A DNA stretch of 64,000 bases from Platynereis dumerilii (taxonomy: Eukaryota > Annelida > Polychaeta > Phyllodocida > Nereididae). The position numbers were made by a program, and so were the translations under genes. Under the pieces are notes generated by a model, which was not told where the DNA came from, did not search any database, and saw nothing but the letters and a program-made list of their open reading frames with translations. Positions 1 to 12,212 of the stretch are shown in pieces (within the stretch, counting starts at the first letter, position 1; every line of letters begins with the position of its first letter). Location: contig JAPTHN010000011.1 in NCBI GenBank assembly GCA_026936325.1, positions 24,034,501-24,098,500 on the forward strand. Reading direction: 5' to 3'.

Positions 1-584
1 GGCTAATTGGGACAGTGAATTCGGGGCACATTGGGATGCACTTAATATGGCAGAATTTAAGTGTCCAAGGCAACTGAATGACCTGTGACAGCACACAACA
101 AGTGTTCGGGCTACAGTGAATAGAGGTATAGTGGATTACCATGCTCTGTGAACAAATTTGTTGCAAAGCAGTGTGTGTTACTTACATAGATGTCCGCACC
201 CAGGACAGTTTATTTTAAATGTTTAAAACTGTTTAAAGTTATGAACTATTGGCACTATAGGTGTTAATGCACAGTATATTGTCTTACGCACTACTTATTT
301 ATGATATCTATTGCACATGGAGTTTTAAAATGATTTTTTAATTTATGTCCCAATGTGCCCCGGCTGTGCCAGCCAGGGCACATTGGGACAGTCATTTTAT
401 GCCTTGCATTTAAGCTCAATAGTATGGGTGATATTCATGCAAACTTCTGAGTTCTTCAGAGCTTTCAGCATTGAGCAAAATTAGTAGACGTTAAAAGCTT
501 TCCAATTTGCCACCGTTCCCTCTACACTGTATATCTGATTTACTATTGATCCCACCTTTTATATCCAGAATGTTTCATTTTCAG
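1..584. other. Non-coding flank, probably intron of the gene at 585
   Basis: No supported exon was found in this stretch. It ends in a pyrimidine-rich tract and TCAG at 581-584, which serves as the acceptor for the next exon. It holds a 14-bp inverted repeat (listed separately) and another copy of the same word at 23-36, so part of it is repeat-derived. Earlier exons of the gene must lie to the left of the window. Confidence 0.55.
347..389. repeat. 14-bp perfect inverted repeat (hairpin)
   Basis: GTCCCAATGTGCCC at 347-360 is followed by a 15-base loop and the exact reverse complement at 376-389. A further copy of GGGGCACATTGGGA lies at 23-36. This could be the end of a small DNA transposon or a local hairpin. 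No target duplication was found. Confidence 0.6.
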
Positions 585-716
585 GAAATATGTTACTACA
601 GCTCACAGATTCTGCTGACACAGAAGTGGATCTTTTTGGGTCAAAGGTCAAATTTGATGATGACCTGGTTTTCACTTCAGATGCCAAAGAACAAAAGGGC
701 GAATCTCACAAGAAAG
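585..716 (+). CDS. Penultimate coding exon of an unrecognised host gene
   Basis: The exon is bounded by an acceptor (TTTTCAG, ending at 584) and a donor (AAAG|GTATTA at 716/717). Read in the frame of codon 590-592 it encodes an acidic, polar stretch containing LTDSADTEVDLFGSKVKFDD and ending in SHKK plus the first base of a Gly codon. The final phase-1 base joins exactly to the next exon at 1319, making GGC, and the frame stays open to a natural stop. The start of the protein is outside the window, so this is a C-terminal part only. The acidic, Ser/Lys-rich composition suggests a disordered tail. I do not recognise the family. The coding call rests on splice phase, open frame and a nearby poly(A) signal. 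Confidence 0.7.
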
Positions 717-1318
717 GTATTACTAATAATACTATTGTATTTGTTTCAAATTTTCTTTTGGAAAATTTCGATGACAATGAAAAACATTTGTTTGCTCCAA
801 TAAAAAAAAATTAATTGCAAACTTATAAGAGTGAGAACAGTCTGGATAAACTGTGGGCAGTGTGGTTGCGGTTAATAAGAAAATCAATTAATGGACTTGT
901 GCAAGCCTTTGCTGTCACAAATGACTGTTGAGAAATCACAAACAGAGAGAATGAAGTGTTTAAAGGGCAACCATAAGGTATTCAGGGGTGGCTTGGAGTT
1001 TTCCTAGACGGGAAATTATTTATTTCTATTTCGACAATTAGACCTATTATTTATTTTGAGCTTATGACGTCCTGAAATATTTGTTTCTAAATCTACAACA
1101 CCATTGCGAGAAATCAGCCACCGGAAACTTTATTTCAAGACTGCCCAGAGAGAATTTATTCATTTCACTAAAACTGGGCAAGAAATTATTTATTCCTTCT
1201 CCTCCCCTGGAGACCTAATGGATGTCCCTAACAATTCTTTGGCAGGAAGATAGGTTTGCATGACACTCTGTTTATACTGACAGTCTCAATTAATTACTTG
1301 TTTTTCTTTCAATTTAAG
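717..1318 (+). other. Intron between the two exons
   Basis: It runs from GTATTA at 717 to a pyrimidine-rich tract and TTTAAG at 1313-1318. At 602 bp it is of ordinary size for an invertebrate. AT-rich, with stops in all frames and no recognisable element inside. Confidence 0.65.
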
Positions 1319-1488
1319 GCCACCTCGTCCATTCTTCAGTCTCCCCTGATAAGCACGACTCTCTTCTGGAGAAGCCACAAAGACTGATTAAAGCACACAC
1401 CAAGAATGGAAGCATCACAGTTGACTGCAAAGACTGGCTGTCCTCATTGAAATTATCTCCCTCCAATGATTTAGATGAGGACAAATGA
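1319..1488 (+). CDS. Terminal coding exon of the same host gene
   Basis: The acceptor is TTTCAATTTAAG, ending at 1318. With the G carried over from 716 the frame reads GHLVHSSVSPDKHDSLLEKP and so on to DWLSSLKLSPSNDLDEDK and a TGA stop at 1486-1488. The residues are hydrophilic with Ser-Pro sites and an acidic C-terminus (NDLDEDK), consistent with a disordered, possibly phosphorylated tail. Together the two exons give about 100 C-terminal residues. I cannot name the gene. The alternative, chance open frames, is unlikely because both splice sites, the phase and the stop near a poly(A) signal agree. Confidence 0.7.
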
Positions 1489-1620
1489 ATGAATGGGACA
1501 GTGCAGTGTAGTTTGATTTGCATGAAGTTGAAAGAATTAATGTGTTCAAAATTATAATCCTAATAATTTATGTTTTGTTTAATGTTATATTAAAGATATT
1601 GTCAAAATATATGTTTTCAA
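1489..1620 (+). promoter_or_regulatory. 3' UTR and poly(A) signal of the host gene
   Basis: ATTAAA at 1589-1594 lies about 100 bases after the stop and is followed by a T/G-rich tract (about 1610-1650), the usual layout of a downstream element. Cleavage would fall near 1605-1620. Confidence 0.6.
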
Positions 1621-1859
1621 TTATTGTTTTGCTTTTGTAATTTTTCTAAGGTGATACTGCAGCCTCCAGTAATTTAGGTCATCAATGCTATTAGGACCTA
1701 AATTGTTCAGTTAAATCGAATTAGTGTAAATTGCATTGCACTTAAAGTCATAAAGTGTAACCAGGACACAACTTGGCAGTTTGCGTCTGTTCTGGTTAGG
1801 AAGCTGATATCGTCTCATTTGTATCAGGTGGTGTAGCCCATACAGTTTTTTGTGTGAAG
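1621..1859. other. Intergenic, nothing recognised
   Basis: AT-rich sequence without an open frame or repeat structure that I can support. Confidence 0.5.
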
Positions 1860-3085
1860 CGAATTATACTTCCTCTTCCGTGTTTGGTGCTTGCCGGTTG
1901 TTACGTGTGCTTTCTTGTTGTTCCTGATTTGTTTGAAGTTGGCAGATCCAGGTCTCACGACAAAGAGACCAGACAGACCCAAATTACCCAATAGCCCAAT
2001 TAGGTTGCGAGAATCTGGTGTCTTTGGCAGGTCGCACCGGTGTAATGGGACAAAATGAGCTAAATAAGTGGCTGTGTTTCCTTTCATTTTGTCAGCACAG
2101 CAAATTCCTCAAAAAGGACAAAAATCTGTAATTCTTGGAAGAAAAGGCTTCAAAAAGTCAAAAAGAGTATCCACATAAAGTAGAGTGGTTCAATGGCTTC
2201 AGGCATCTCAGGGGCTATATATATGATATTGCTATGACAACTCAGCGAAACACCAGCCTCCATACACATTTTACATCTCTAGCTATTATGCACTGTTTAA
2301 TTGTTTTTCCTCGGCTTACACCTGCCCATTCGATGTTGTTGTTGTCTCTTTTCCGAAGAGCATTCTAATCTCTCTGAAGATGATGCAATTTCCTTTCCCT
2401 GCCATTGTATTATTTATTGTGCAGAATTTGAGATATAGGTGGCAAGCCATAAAGTCATATTAAAATTTCTATGGTATTTTCGTGGAGGACTGGAGGTGCT
2501 ATGCATTGTGAAGTGAAATGACAGATAAATCTTGTGCATGACCGGATGTCTATCAGGGAATGTAGTTGGGAGGGCGAAAGGCCTCACAGTCCCTTGATGC
2601 TGAGAAGTACGTGCTGCTGCCATATGGCAAACAGTTAGTTTTGTGCACGGCTCCAAGAAATAGTTCCAATTGTATTGCATATTTACAAAGTTTCCGTTCA
2701 GTAACTAGGTGAACTCAAGTCAGACGAGACAATCATGTTCTCTAAGAAAGAAGACAAGTAAAGGTTATTCATGAGGACTGAACTACTTCCTCTTCCATGT
2801 TTTGTTTGCTTGCCTCTTACGTTACTTCCTATTTGTTTGAAGTTGGTACTGTTCCAGGTCTGATGACGAAGGGCCAGACAGATCCAGCTAAATTACCCAA
2901 ATAGAATTTCTTACACAAGTCTGTGTCTATCACAGATGCAATGGGGCAAAATTGGCCGGGTAAATGGCGTTGTTACCTCAAATTCTGTCAGCTGTACAAA
3001 TGCAAAGGGCAAAGATCTGTGTGAGTTCTATGAAAGAAAGAGCTCAAATGACATTGAATGGAGTATGATTCAGTTGTTGATGTCC
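1860..3085. repeat. Two diverged copies of a shared block (copies 1 and 2)
   Basis: Sequences at about 1865-2115 and 2785-3080 align with each other (CTTCCTCTTCC, TTTGTTTGAAGTTGG, CAGACAGA, AAATTACCCA, then a TTGTCAGC region). They also align with parts of the segments at 4940-5240 and 15815-16140. The shared order of words shows common descent, while the many differences show age. In these two copies the frame that is open in the later copies is interrupted. Confidence 0.6.
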
Positions 3086-3903
3086 AAGATAGATAGACAG
3101 ATCTCATGCAGTTGGTGTCCTCATCATAATAAAAATCCTAATTACATGAATTTTCATGATTATATAAACCACTACATTGTAAGACTTGGTCGAGAAAAAA
3201 AAGTAGAGCTGCGCTGCATGGGTCATTGGGTGCACTGAGTTTTCATTTCCAAGCATGGCGTCTGACGAGTAAAAACATTTCCTTCGGGTATGATATTTTC
3301 AAAAAAGATAGTGAAATAAAATACCTGAAAATAGTTCTGTAAAAAGTTCATTCAGTTGTTTCAAAGAGAAAAGTCTGTCAGAAAAGATGGTCTGAACTTC
3401 CTGAACGCCCCTCATGCTTGTAATCTATCTGCTTGGATTCTCAATAATTGGCAAAATACCTTTACTTGAATATTACATATTAACCTTTTCTCTAATTGGC
3501 AAATGAACCAGGAAGAAGCAGAGATCTATGCCAAGTAATGATGAAGGCATGCCAAGATATATCTCTAACATCATGTACTGGGCTATTCCTTGATGTTACA
3601 GAAGGACAAAGCATCTGGCATATAAAAAGCTCATTTTATTCTGGAAATTCAGGAAAAGAGTCTTATTAATAATGAACGGTTTGTGAAAACACGTTAGGGC
3701 ACAAAGGCATATTGAATTATTGATGTTCTGATTGGCTTATTTTCAAGCTATTGATAAATAATCATGATCTTTTGATACCACTGGTCTTAGTCTAAAGCCT
3801 GTATGCATGGTAATGCTCAGGTGAGTTCGCGCTCTTTATGAACAGGTCTGCATGATGAATTTATGTCTTTTTACCTCCATAATTAAATATTGGAAAATAA
3901 GCA
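3086..3903. other. Non-coding, with one weak repeat relic
   Basis: No gene is supported. GGCAAATGAACCAGGAAG near 3497-3516 and GCCAAGTAATGATG after it resemble the start of the block at 17030, 20410, 22670 and 24060, so this may be a very worn copy. Confidence 0.4.
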
Positions 3904-5885
3904 TTGCGAGTGGAACTTATTGATATTATTTATTTATACCGTCCGCAAACTTTCCTTGCTGTATTTAATGAGTTTGATTTCTTTGTGAGGAGTTTTGCAA
4001 CACCAATTATGAAGACCCACAAAAAATATAGCAAATCTCCTTTTATGCGGAAAAAAGGTATAATGTTTCCCCTGCAGAAGTGCGCAGAAGTAATTGTGAA
4101 TAGGATCCAAGAAGCCGCAACACATACACAAAACTTTTCCTGGTTCTGGAATTTCCATTGCAGCTTGCCAGTTTCTGCTTTCATGCTTTCCAAGAACCTG
4201 TTACTGTGTATAGTTGAATCAACAAATTGGCTAAAACTGCACAGCGCACTTCTGGCTTTGAAAGCACAATTGTTTTTCTTGTAGGCCATATCAGTAATAG
4301 ACAGCTGTGGATATGGGTGGATAGCTCTGGATATCTACGGCTAAGGATAGTAGAATTAGCTGCTAAAGACAGCTAAGTTTAGCTACTTATAATAGAGCGG
4401 TAAACAAGAGCAATTTTAGTAATGTGCATACCGAAAGATCATGGAAGATGAGCTAAAATGTGGGATCATGCACCATGCTGTCTTTTCGTCGTGGGTGCTG
4501 CCATTTTTATTTAAAAATTGCACATGCTCCATGCTTGTAAAAAGTGACCAGGCACATGAAAACAAAAAGATAAGCAGGGGAGGCAGATAGATCTTATCCA
4601 TCTAAAAATTCAACAGAGTTGTAAGCCTATATATATTCCCTGCATGCTTACTGCATGCTTCTCTTCTGGCATGGCAGATTAAACATTACATATTCATGCA
4701 TTTTTAATATTTAGCATACTAATGATTTACATCATGGCAATTATTGCGGAAAGGCAGTTGCGGGCACACAAACTGCATGAGCAAAACATAGCTGTCTGCT
4801 CCTACATGTATTTTATTTGTTGACAGAAATTGAACAACCTGTTACACAACTTGCCCGAAGACCTCTGCGCACCCTGTTCTGTCATCATCGCATTGACTCT
4901 GACTGTGTGTCACAAAATGCGCTGAACAAGAAACTGCTTCCTCTTCCGTGTTGCGTACTTTCCAATCATATCTTCCTGTCTGCATTTTCTTTGTTTCATG
5001 ACAAAGGCCCAGACAGACCCATCACATATTACCCAGATAGTTTTTTTTCCTCAAATCAGATGTCTGGTAGAAGCGTAATGGCGCCAAATTACCCAGATAA
5101 GTGGTGTTATTACTTCAAATTCTGCCAGCTCTGCAAATGTAAAGGGATCTATGTGAGCTCAGTTCCTGACAAAGAAAAACCTTATGACATTAAATGGAGT
5201 GTTGACATCCTCTTCAAAGATGAGAATAATGTGTCATCTGCTTCGTGTTTGATATGGTGAGAAAAACAGTCAGTTTTTGGAGGAATTTGAAAGTAAAATT
5301 CAGGAATGCTGTACAGCTTGTGAATCTTAAGACATCTAATTTGTACAGTCAGCCGCACTTCCTCTTCCCTTCTTGAAAAGTTGTGTAAGAGGATGGACAC
5401 ACTGGACATGTGAAGCCTGAATGTTTCATGTTTGTATTTATTTATAAGCTGTTCACCAATCACCATTGGTGTTTTTTCTTTCCTTTGTTTTGGTCCAAAA
5501 TACTTGAAGAACCAACCAATGAAGCTAACTTTAAAAAATGCAGAAAAAGAATGACAACGTTTTGCAAACTTTGCTTGTTTTATTTAATAGTTTTGCAGAT
5601 TTATTTTTATGAGTTCCACAGGCAAAAAAGCAATATTGATGCCCTTGTGAATATACAACAATTCACAGGTCTGTCTTCACCTTACAATACGCAGAAATTA
5701 GGTGTAATGTTTCTCAAGCACAAGTCCACAACTAGGCTAAACGTGATCCAGGAAATGGCACACTGGTTCTATAATTCCCATTGTTGCCTCACAGTCTAGT
5801 TTGGTTTGCACCTTCCAGGAACCTGTTATTTTGTGGTCTTTCATGGCTCTTTATACGACATGTGAAGAATTGCGCATCAAGAAAT
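3904..5885 (+). repeat. Duplicated segment, copy A
   Basis: This segment aligns in order with 15230-16580 (copy B) and partly with 20870-21700 (copy C). Landmarks are GATTTCTTTGTGAGGAG, GCAGAAGTAATTGTGAAT, the CCAAATTACCCAGATAAG block (5088 onward) and the stretch AATTCACAGGTCTGTCTTC near 5660. From about 5088 to 5160 copies A and B are identical or nearly so, much closer than their flanks. The segment stops at the breakpoint of the inverted duplication near 5885. Open frames inside it are not shared across all copies. Confidence 0.7.
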
Positions 5886-7419
5886 TAAACAAGTGACCTG
5901 TCTGTTATAACTTCATATATCTTACAAATATCTTACAAATTACTGCATCTGTTGCATGTACATTATGATAAACAGCTGATAATTTGTTCCGGATATGATA
6001 TAGTTGATGTATCGATACTCGATAGTGTTGCTTCTGGTTTGACCGGGGTGCAGGTATATATTTAAGTTATCATTAAAATGTCATTTATCTTCCATTATTC
6101 ATGTAATTCATTTATTCACGAAATGATATCAAATTTACCAACCTGTGTGTCACCACTGCAGGAGTACCTCTGAAGGGTGGAGATGCTGTCATCAGTGCAC
6201 CAAATTGGCCTCTAGATGAGATGCATGAAAGATCACAGGATAGATAGTAGATAGTAGCAGTTCTTTCTTTGATGAAGTGTAAATAGAGTAATTACAAATG
6301 GTCTTAGAAGCTGAAAAAGATTGCTCGCACTCCCAGCTGAGCCATGGTTGATCACAAATTAGAGTAAAATGAACTGGAAAGTGGAACCTTCCTTCAATCA
6401 AAGAGATATTCCTTGGACTTTGTCCGGAAGAACTTAGGGCAGCTGGTACATATACATATGCACTCAACAACAAAGGCACAAAACACAAATTTCATGACAA
6501 CAACATAATTGGGCAACTTCAAGTTTACTAAACGTATGAAGAGTTGCCACTTCTTCAATGACTGATGTTGAAAATGGCAGAATTTACAAAACTCAGGGGA
6601 AATTTTAAAAAATTCACAGTGCTTAAACCTTTTTTTTTTCTTAACATCACATTGCTTATAAACTTGCATCAATCACCTGACATAAACATACTAGTTCAGC
6701 CCATAAATGGACTGAAAAAAGATTAAATTAATCAGAATGGTTCCTTTCCATGAGAACTGAGCAAAGACAGTTAGTTATCAGCGAACAACCTTAATCAAGA
6801 CTCAGGGAACCTTGTATTTCGCAGTTGGAGCTATGAAATAAACAAAAATCAATAAAGAAAAGTGGATTTAAGTGAAAAGACAATCAGGACATGAAAGGGC
6901 TGCGGACATTGGAACAGACCATTGAGTAGTTGACCTTGCATGAAAAGGTTGGTAGGGAGGGGTGTGGGATTGTTATGAGAGAATAATGCATTGCCTTAAT
7001 TGCATAATGAAACCAGGTTTTGACAAATGAAGTTGCAAACACAAGGTCACACATTAAATTCAATTACACAGATGCAATCTGACAGGTGTGTCACTAAAAG
7101 CCACCTTAAAATGTTCCATCCATTGCCATTCATTAAAGTCAGTAGCTTTCTCTTATTACAGAGATAGTGCATTCCTCGCTGTACTAACAACCGCTATTGA
7201 TCAGTGTTGAAAAAGCATAAAACAGTAAAAAGATGTTGAATGACAATGGTTGACCGTGCAGTGGCATGCACCGACTGCTTCTAAAGATTCTCACTACCAA
7301 TACAAAAATAGCATGCAATGCATGCACCGTGTCCTCGAGCAATTTGATAACCCCTTATAACTCAATTGGATATGATCATTACATTGACACATCTCTATAA
7401 ATTGTTCTCGGACACAAAA

Positions 7420-7484
7420 GGTACATTCTATCCATCCATCTATCTATCTATCCATCTATCTATCAATCTATCTATCTATCTATA

Positions 7485-7530
<46 letters not shown>

Positions 7531-7800
7531 GCTATCTATCTAGCTATCTATCTGTCTATCTTTCTCTCTATCTATCTATCTATCTAGCTATCTATCTATC
7601 TATCTATCTGTCTATCTTTCTCTCTATCTGTCTGTCTTGAGTAGTTGGCTGAAGCATAAATCTCAGGTTGTGGTGCGCCCCACTATGTCCCAGGGCGGAA
7701 GGGCCAAAGGGAAGAAGAAGAAGATGCTTCTCAGAAATCGATCCACACCAACTTTGACATGACAATTCCATTGATGACGACAAGGGCCCGAGGCCCTGCT
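7420..7800 (-). mobile_element. Retroposon (SINE-like or truncated LINE) with GATA tail
   Basis: The insertion is flanked by a perfect 13-bp direct repeat, CTCGGACACAAAA, at 7407-7419 and 7801-7813, which is a target-site duplication of the length made by target-primed reverse transcription. Read on the minus strand, a body of about 165 bp (starting near 7800 and containing a GGATCGATTTC word that weakly resembles a pol III B box) is followed by a (GATA)n tail of about 210 bp. No reverse transcriptase frame is present, so it is either a SINE or a strongly 5'-truncated copy. Confidence 0.75.
7427..7637 (+). repeat. (TCTA/GATA)n microsatellite
   Basis: About 50 tetranucleotide units with a few TCCA, TCTG and TCTT variants. 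It forms the 3' tail of the retroposon read on the minus strand. Open frames rich in Ser-Ile-Tyr-Leu across it are artefacts of the repeat. Confidence 0.95.
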
Positions 7801-8020
7801 CTCGGACACAAAAATGTGTCCAAACTGAAACACGTCATAGCCAAAAAAGCTAGAAAAATAGCTCAACATTGCAATAATAAAAATATTGTTGACAGTACCC
7901 TACAACGACCTTCGAGTGCTTTTCAAAATTTATTATGTGCAAATCTTTTCACATATGCAGATGTTGCCACAACGCTCCATAACCTAATTGGGAATATGAA
8001 GCCAAACAACTCAAACGAAA

Positions 8021-9504
8021 CACAGCGAGCTTGAACAAACTTTGGGGTTAAAAAAATTGACCAAGAAAACGATTAGCGCAGTAATGTAGAGGAAGGTCAG
8101 GCGAACATTTTGATGTATCAAACGAAAAAATCTGTTGGGAATTTTTTGAGATATTTGAGTTTTAGATTTTTTATTTATCACACCCTATTGTTAGCATGTA
8201 ATCTCCATGAAAAAGTGATCAAAACTGTCCATTTTTCCTGTTAGGTAATATCTAAGATAAAAGTCATTATTCAGAAGTAAAAATATGCAGTCATTGTCTC
8301 TGCAGAAAGTATGTACCACTTCATCCAGACTGACAGGGTGTGATAAACTTATAACAGCTAACATTTCTGGCTAAAGGCCTGAGAAAATGTTTGCAATACC
8401 AGGTTGTGTTAGTTACATAATTCTGATAAATAATTTTAGCACATTGGGTCTCATCATCTAATTGTAACAGGCTTTGTGGAGTTTTTTGTGTATTTTATCT
8501 CAAATTTTGCCACCGTGAAACAAGCATTTCATAATAAAGTAAAAGGATAGACAAAGTTGAGTAAATTATTAGACAATGCATGCACAGAATGTTTGTAAGT
8601 ATCTGCTTCACTATGAAGTTGAATCCCTTGATATTACATGAAAAATCTTTGCAATTGGAAAAAAAAGACAAAATAAGATTAAAATCTATAAATAAACAGT
8701 AATATTCATGCTTAATTTATTTTGAGTACTTAAAATGGATGTTGGGTGTTTAATGTTGATGTAGGTTATCTGGCTTCCAAAATCAACCAATATTTAATTG
8801 TATAGAACAACAAAAAAGCATAAATTTAGTAAATTATGTGAAAATGTAGTTAATACAAACATGTACAACTGTATTGCACATTAAGACTTCAATGTCAAAG
8901 TATTTTACTCCATACTTAACTAAATGCTTCCAAACATTCTATCTATGCGTTTTCCTATGATTCACTCAACGTGGGCTACACTTTACATGGTTGCAAAATT
9001 ACTTGTTTCACAGTGGTGAAATTTCTTTAAAAACACATAAAAACCTCAATAATACACCATAGAGTTCAAAAGTGAGGTAGATTCTACTACAATAATTCAC
9101 CAGAATGATGAAACTGAGGACAAGCTGGAAAATAAACATATTTTATACATTTTCTGAGAAATGTTAACTGTTATAGGTTTATCACACTCTGCCAGTCTGA
9201 ATGAAGTGGTATGTACTTGCTCTTGTGGCAATGACTGCATATTTCTACTTCTTGATAATGACTTTTATCTTAGATATTACCTAACAGGAAAAATGGGAAG
9301 TTTTGATCACTTTTAGATGGAGATTCCATGCTAACAATAGGGTGTGATAAATAAAAAGTTTAAAACTCAAATATCTAAAAAAATTCCCAACTGATTTTTT
9401 CGTTTGATACATAAAAATGTTCGCCTTACCTTCCTCTACATTACTGCGCTAATCGTTTTCTTGGTCAATTTTTTTAACCCCAAAGTTTGTTCAAGCTCGC
9501 TGTG
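8021..9504. mobile_element. Non-autonomous fold-back DNA transposon, long TIRs
   Basis: The ends are CACAGCGAGCTTGAACAAAC and its reverse complement. The terminal inverted repeats run for about 500 bp (8021-8530 and about 8990-9504), the outer 90 bp almost identical and the inner parts diverged. A 4-bp duplication GAAA sits at 8017-8020 and 9505-9508. Related sequence near 20640-20670 and 24290-24330 (opposite strand) lacks the element and shows an empty site. CAC ends with a 4-bp duplication fit Chapaev-like (CMC) elements, but the family is uncertain. No transposase frame remains. Confidence 0.85.
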
Positions 9505-11749
9505 GAAACCTTTTCATCCATGCAATGCTCATAACCAGGAAGTAGAAGCCACCATAATTCAGCACTGATAGCAGCTTTGCTTGCAGTCAATTATTCCACA
9601 ATTCAAATTTCTTCCTTTACAAAACTACTTTCAAACTTTAAATGAGCCTAATTTTGCATTTCGTGACATGAAATAATAAATAATTACAAGATAATGTTGC
9701 AATAAAAGAGTCACACACCTGGTTCTGGGCTTGAGTCACTTCCTGGTTTATTTGCCACACAGAACAAAAGGTGAAACATCTGTTTAAAAAGAGGTGACAT
9801 GGTGGTTAAAGTGTTCACCTGCTTACCTGTGATGTGGCAGATTTGAGTCCCAGTCATGGGATGGTGGAACTGAAAGGATTCCCAAATATCATTGTTTTAC
9901 TCAGTATCTAGTGAAAGATCCAGGGTGGGGGGTTAGATAATTGAGCTGGAAAGTGGAAGTTTTGAAGATACATATTCTTCTAAATCATCAACACATGTTT
10001 TTAAAATGCAATCCTTTTATCACTCCTTTGATTTTATCATGTTTTTAGTTCTCTTGATGCATTTCTTGTAATTCACAAAGTATCTCAATTTAACAAGCAT
10101 GACATATGTTTGACATTGCAAGAGTAGGATAGAGTCAAGGTACTTTGAATTACGAATGATGTCAAGGCAGAAATTATACTCAGTTCTAAACCAGAAAACA
10201 GGTCACAACTCAGCACTGCAGTAGCTTTGCAAAGCAGGGCAATATTTTCTTTCATTATAAAAACTTCTTTCGATCTTTTAACATGGATATTACTTTTCTT
10301 CTGAATGTAAATGATCCTAATTTTCTATTCCACGACATCAAATAACAAATGATTACAAGATATATGAACGATGAAAGAGTCAGACAAAGACACACCTGGA
10401 TCTTGACATGAGGCATTTCCTGGTTTATTTGCCAAGTTGATAAGAGGAAAAGCTATTGATCATCTATGGAATTAAAATCTGTAGGTCCAAAAAAGGTGTT
10501 TACAAGCATTTTGCTAATCCTCAATGATGCTGCACTTTTGACATCTCGGCAAACTTAAATGACATGAAACAACAAAATAATTAACAACATGCAGAACTGT
10601 AGAATGTTTATTTGAGACAGAATTAATGGAACCCTTCCCAAGTGGGCCTGCAGAGGTTTTTATAAATATCATTCTTATCACATTACATATATTACAAATA
10701 TAATATTGATTGGTCATTACAGTTTTGTACTGGCATCTGCTGAGAAGTGCTTTTGACAGGAACTTCCATAATAATTATTTCAATGCTTCAGCTATGAAAA
10801 GTTGCCTTATCCGTGAAGCACAAGTGATTCCATTATGGGACAGCTTGAGAAAATCAGTCATGTCATTGCTGCGTATATAAAATGGTAGGCATAGGGATAT
10901 GACATCACTCAGAACTTTGAGCAAATCTCTGTTCATTTGGCTACAAAATAGTTTGAAGCCGTACTTACCAATCAGGACACGAAAAGGCACGAAATCAGAA
11001 CAGACCCCTGAGGTGTTGACCTTTGGTTGAGAGGTTAGTAGTATAGGGAGGGCGTCGAATGGTCAAGACAAAATAAATGCATTGCCATAATTTCCTGAAC
11101 CATGAACTTTAAAAAGCAAATTCAAGATGAAACTGAATGATGAAACAAGGTTTTGAAAATGAAGGGGCAAACACAAGGTCACCCTGACTCACCCATTAAA
11201 TCAAATTACAAATGCAAGATGATAGGTGGGAAGCTAAAACCCCAAAATCTTCTCTTCATGGCCATTCCTCAATGACATTATGTCAGCATGTAATTTACCT
11301 GAAACCAAGTAATAGCTGTTTCAGCAGCTTTCTCGAGTGTGTCTTTAACCTTTAATTTATCCTTATGAGAATATGATAAAGTATTATCATTGGCATAATT
11401 GTATACGACACAGCTCATTCATCATACAATTGATAATAGATAGATAGATGCTGATTTTCCAATTTCTAAAACAAACATTACAAGTAGGCCTATACAAATT
11501 TCTCAATATATATAACACAGAAATTGGCGGAGCTAGCAAGAGCCAATACTGGCTGTAATCGCTGCACCTACAAACATGACAAATTATATATATATATTTA
11601 AAATGTACTAATATATGATGACTGTGATAAAAAAGGAAAAAAACAGTAAAAAGATGTTGAAATGATAGTTGACCATGAACCCTGCCGTTTTTAACTGGGC
11701 TGAAACTTTCAGTACACTTAAATTTCTTCCTGCACCTGCATATTCTGCA

Positions 11750-12160
11750 ATAGAAACTGCAGAATTCTGCAGAAAACTGCAGACTTCTGCAGTTCTGAAA
11801 AAAATTCTGCAGTTCTGTAGGAAACTGCAGAATTCTGCAGAAAACTGCAGAATTCTGCAGAAAACTGCAGAATTCTGCAGAAAATTGCAGAATTCTGCAG
11901 TTCTGAAAAAAATTCTGCAGTTCTGTAGGAAACTGCAGAATTCTGCAGAAAACTGCAGAATTCTGCAGTTCTGCAGCTCCATGCAGTATTTGTGAACCTC
12001 TGGTACTATTAATGCATCTCATAAATTGCAATGCAACTGCTAAGTTCAGACCTCTTTGACAAGGGTCTTGCCACTACCCAGGAAAACGTTGGTTGCGGTT
12101 TGGGGTTGAGTGGGGGGGGGGTCTGGGGTTTTGATGCTCATCTGCAATGCATTCTGCAGC
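11750..12160 (-). repeat. Left palindromic block and spacer (inverted)
   Basis: CTGCAGAATTCTGCAG-type words fill 11750-11985. The following spacer to about 12132 is the reverse complement of the spacers on the right, including the GCCACTACC word and a G-rich run at 12091-12132. Confidence 0.85.
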
Positions 12161-12212
12161 TTTCAAAATGGTCTGCTTCATCTGCATGGTCCGCATTTTA
12201 CACTGACCCTGC

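Larger units (their letters stand above)
5885..11690 (-). repeat. Left arm of a large inverted duplication
   Basis: Read as reverse complement, this arm matches about 21670-25860 on the + strand. For example, 6180-6480 matches 25320-25600, 6670-7000 matches 24840-25070, 9520-9780 matches 24040-24280, and 10790-10990 matches 21670-22310. The outer breakpoint is sharp: the reverse complement of 5890-5950 (TTTGTAAGATATTTGTAAGA and following) matches 25808-25850, and similarity then ends. The block at 6880-7230 recurs at 10970-11330 in the same orientation. The arm is lengthened by a retroposon (7420-7800) and a fold-back element (8021-9504). No gene seen. Confidence 0.8.

Noticed and set aside
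3904-4289. Overlapping 126- and 119-codon frames on both strands
   Set aside because: Both lie in segment A. The counterpart in segment B (15240-15536) has stops in the same frames, so neither is conserved.
7366-7587. Frame rich in Ser-Ile-Tyr-Leu-Ser, also at 58696-58950 and 62691-62873
   Set aside because: Translation of GATA/TATC microsatellites.
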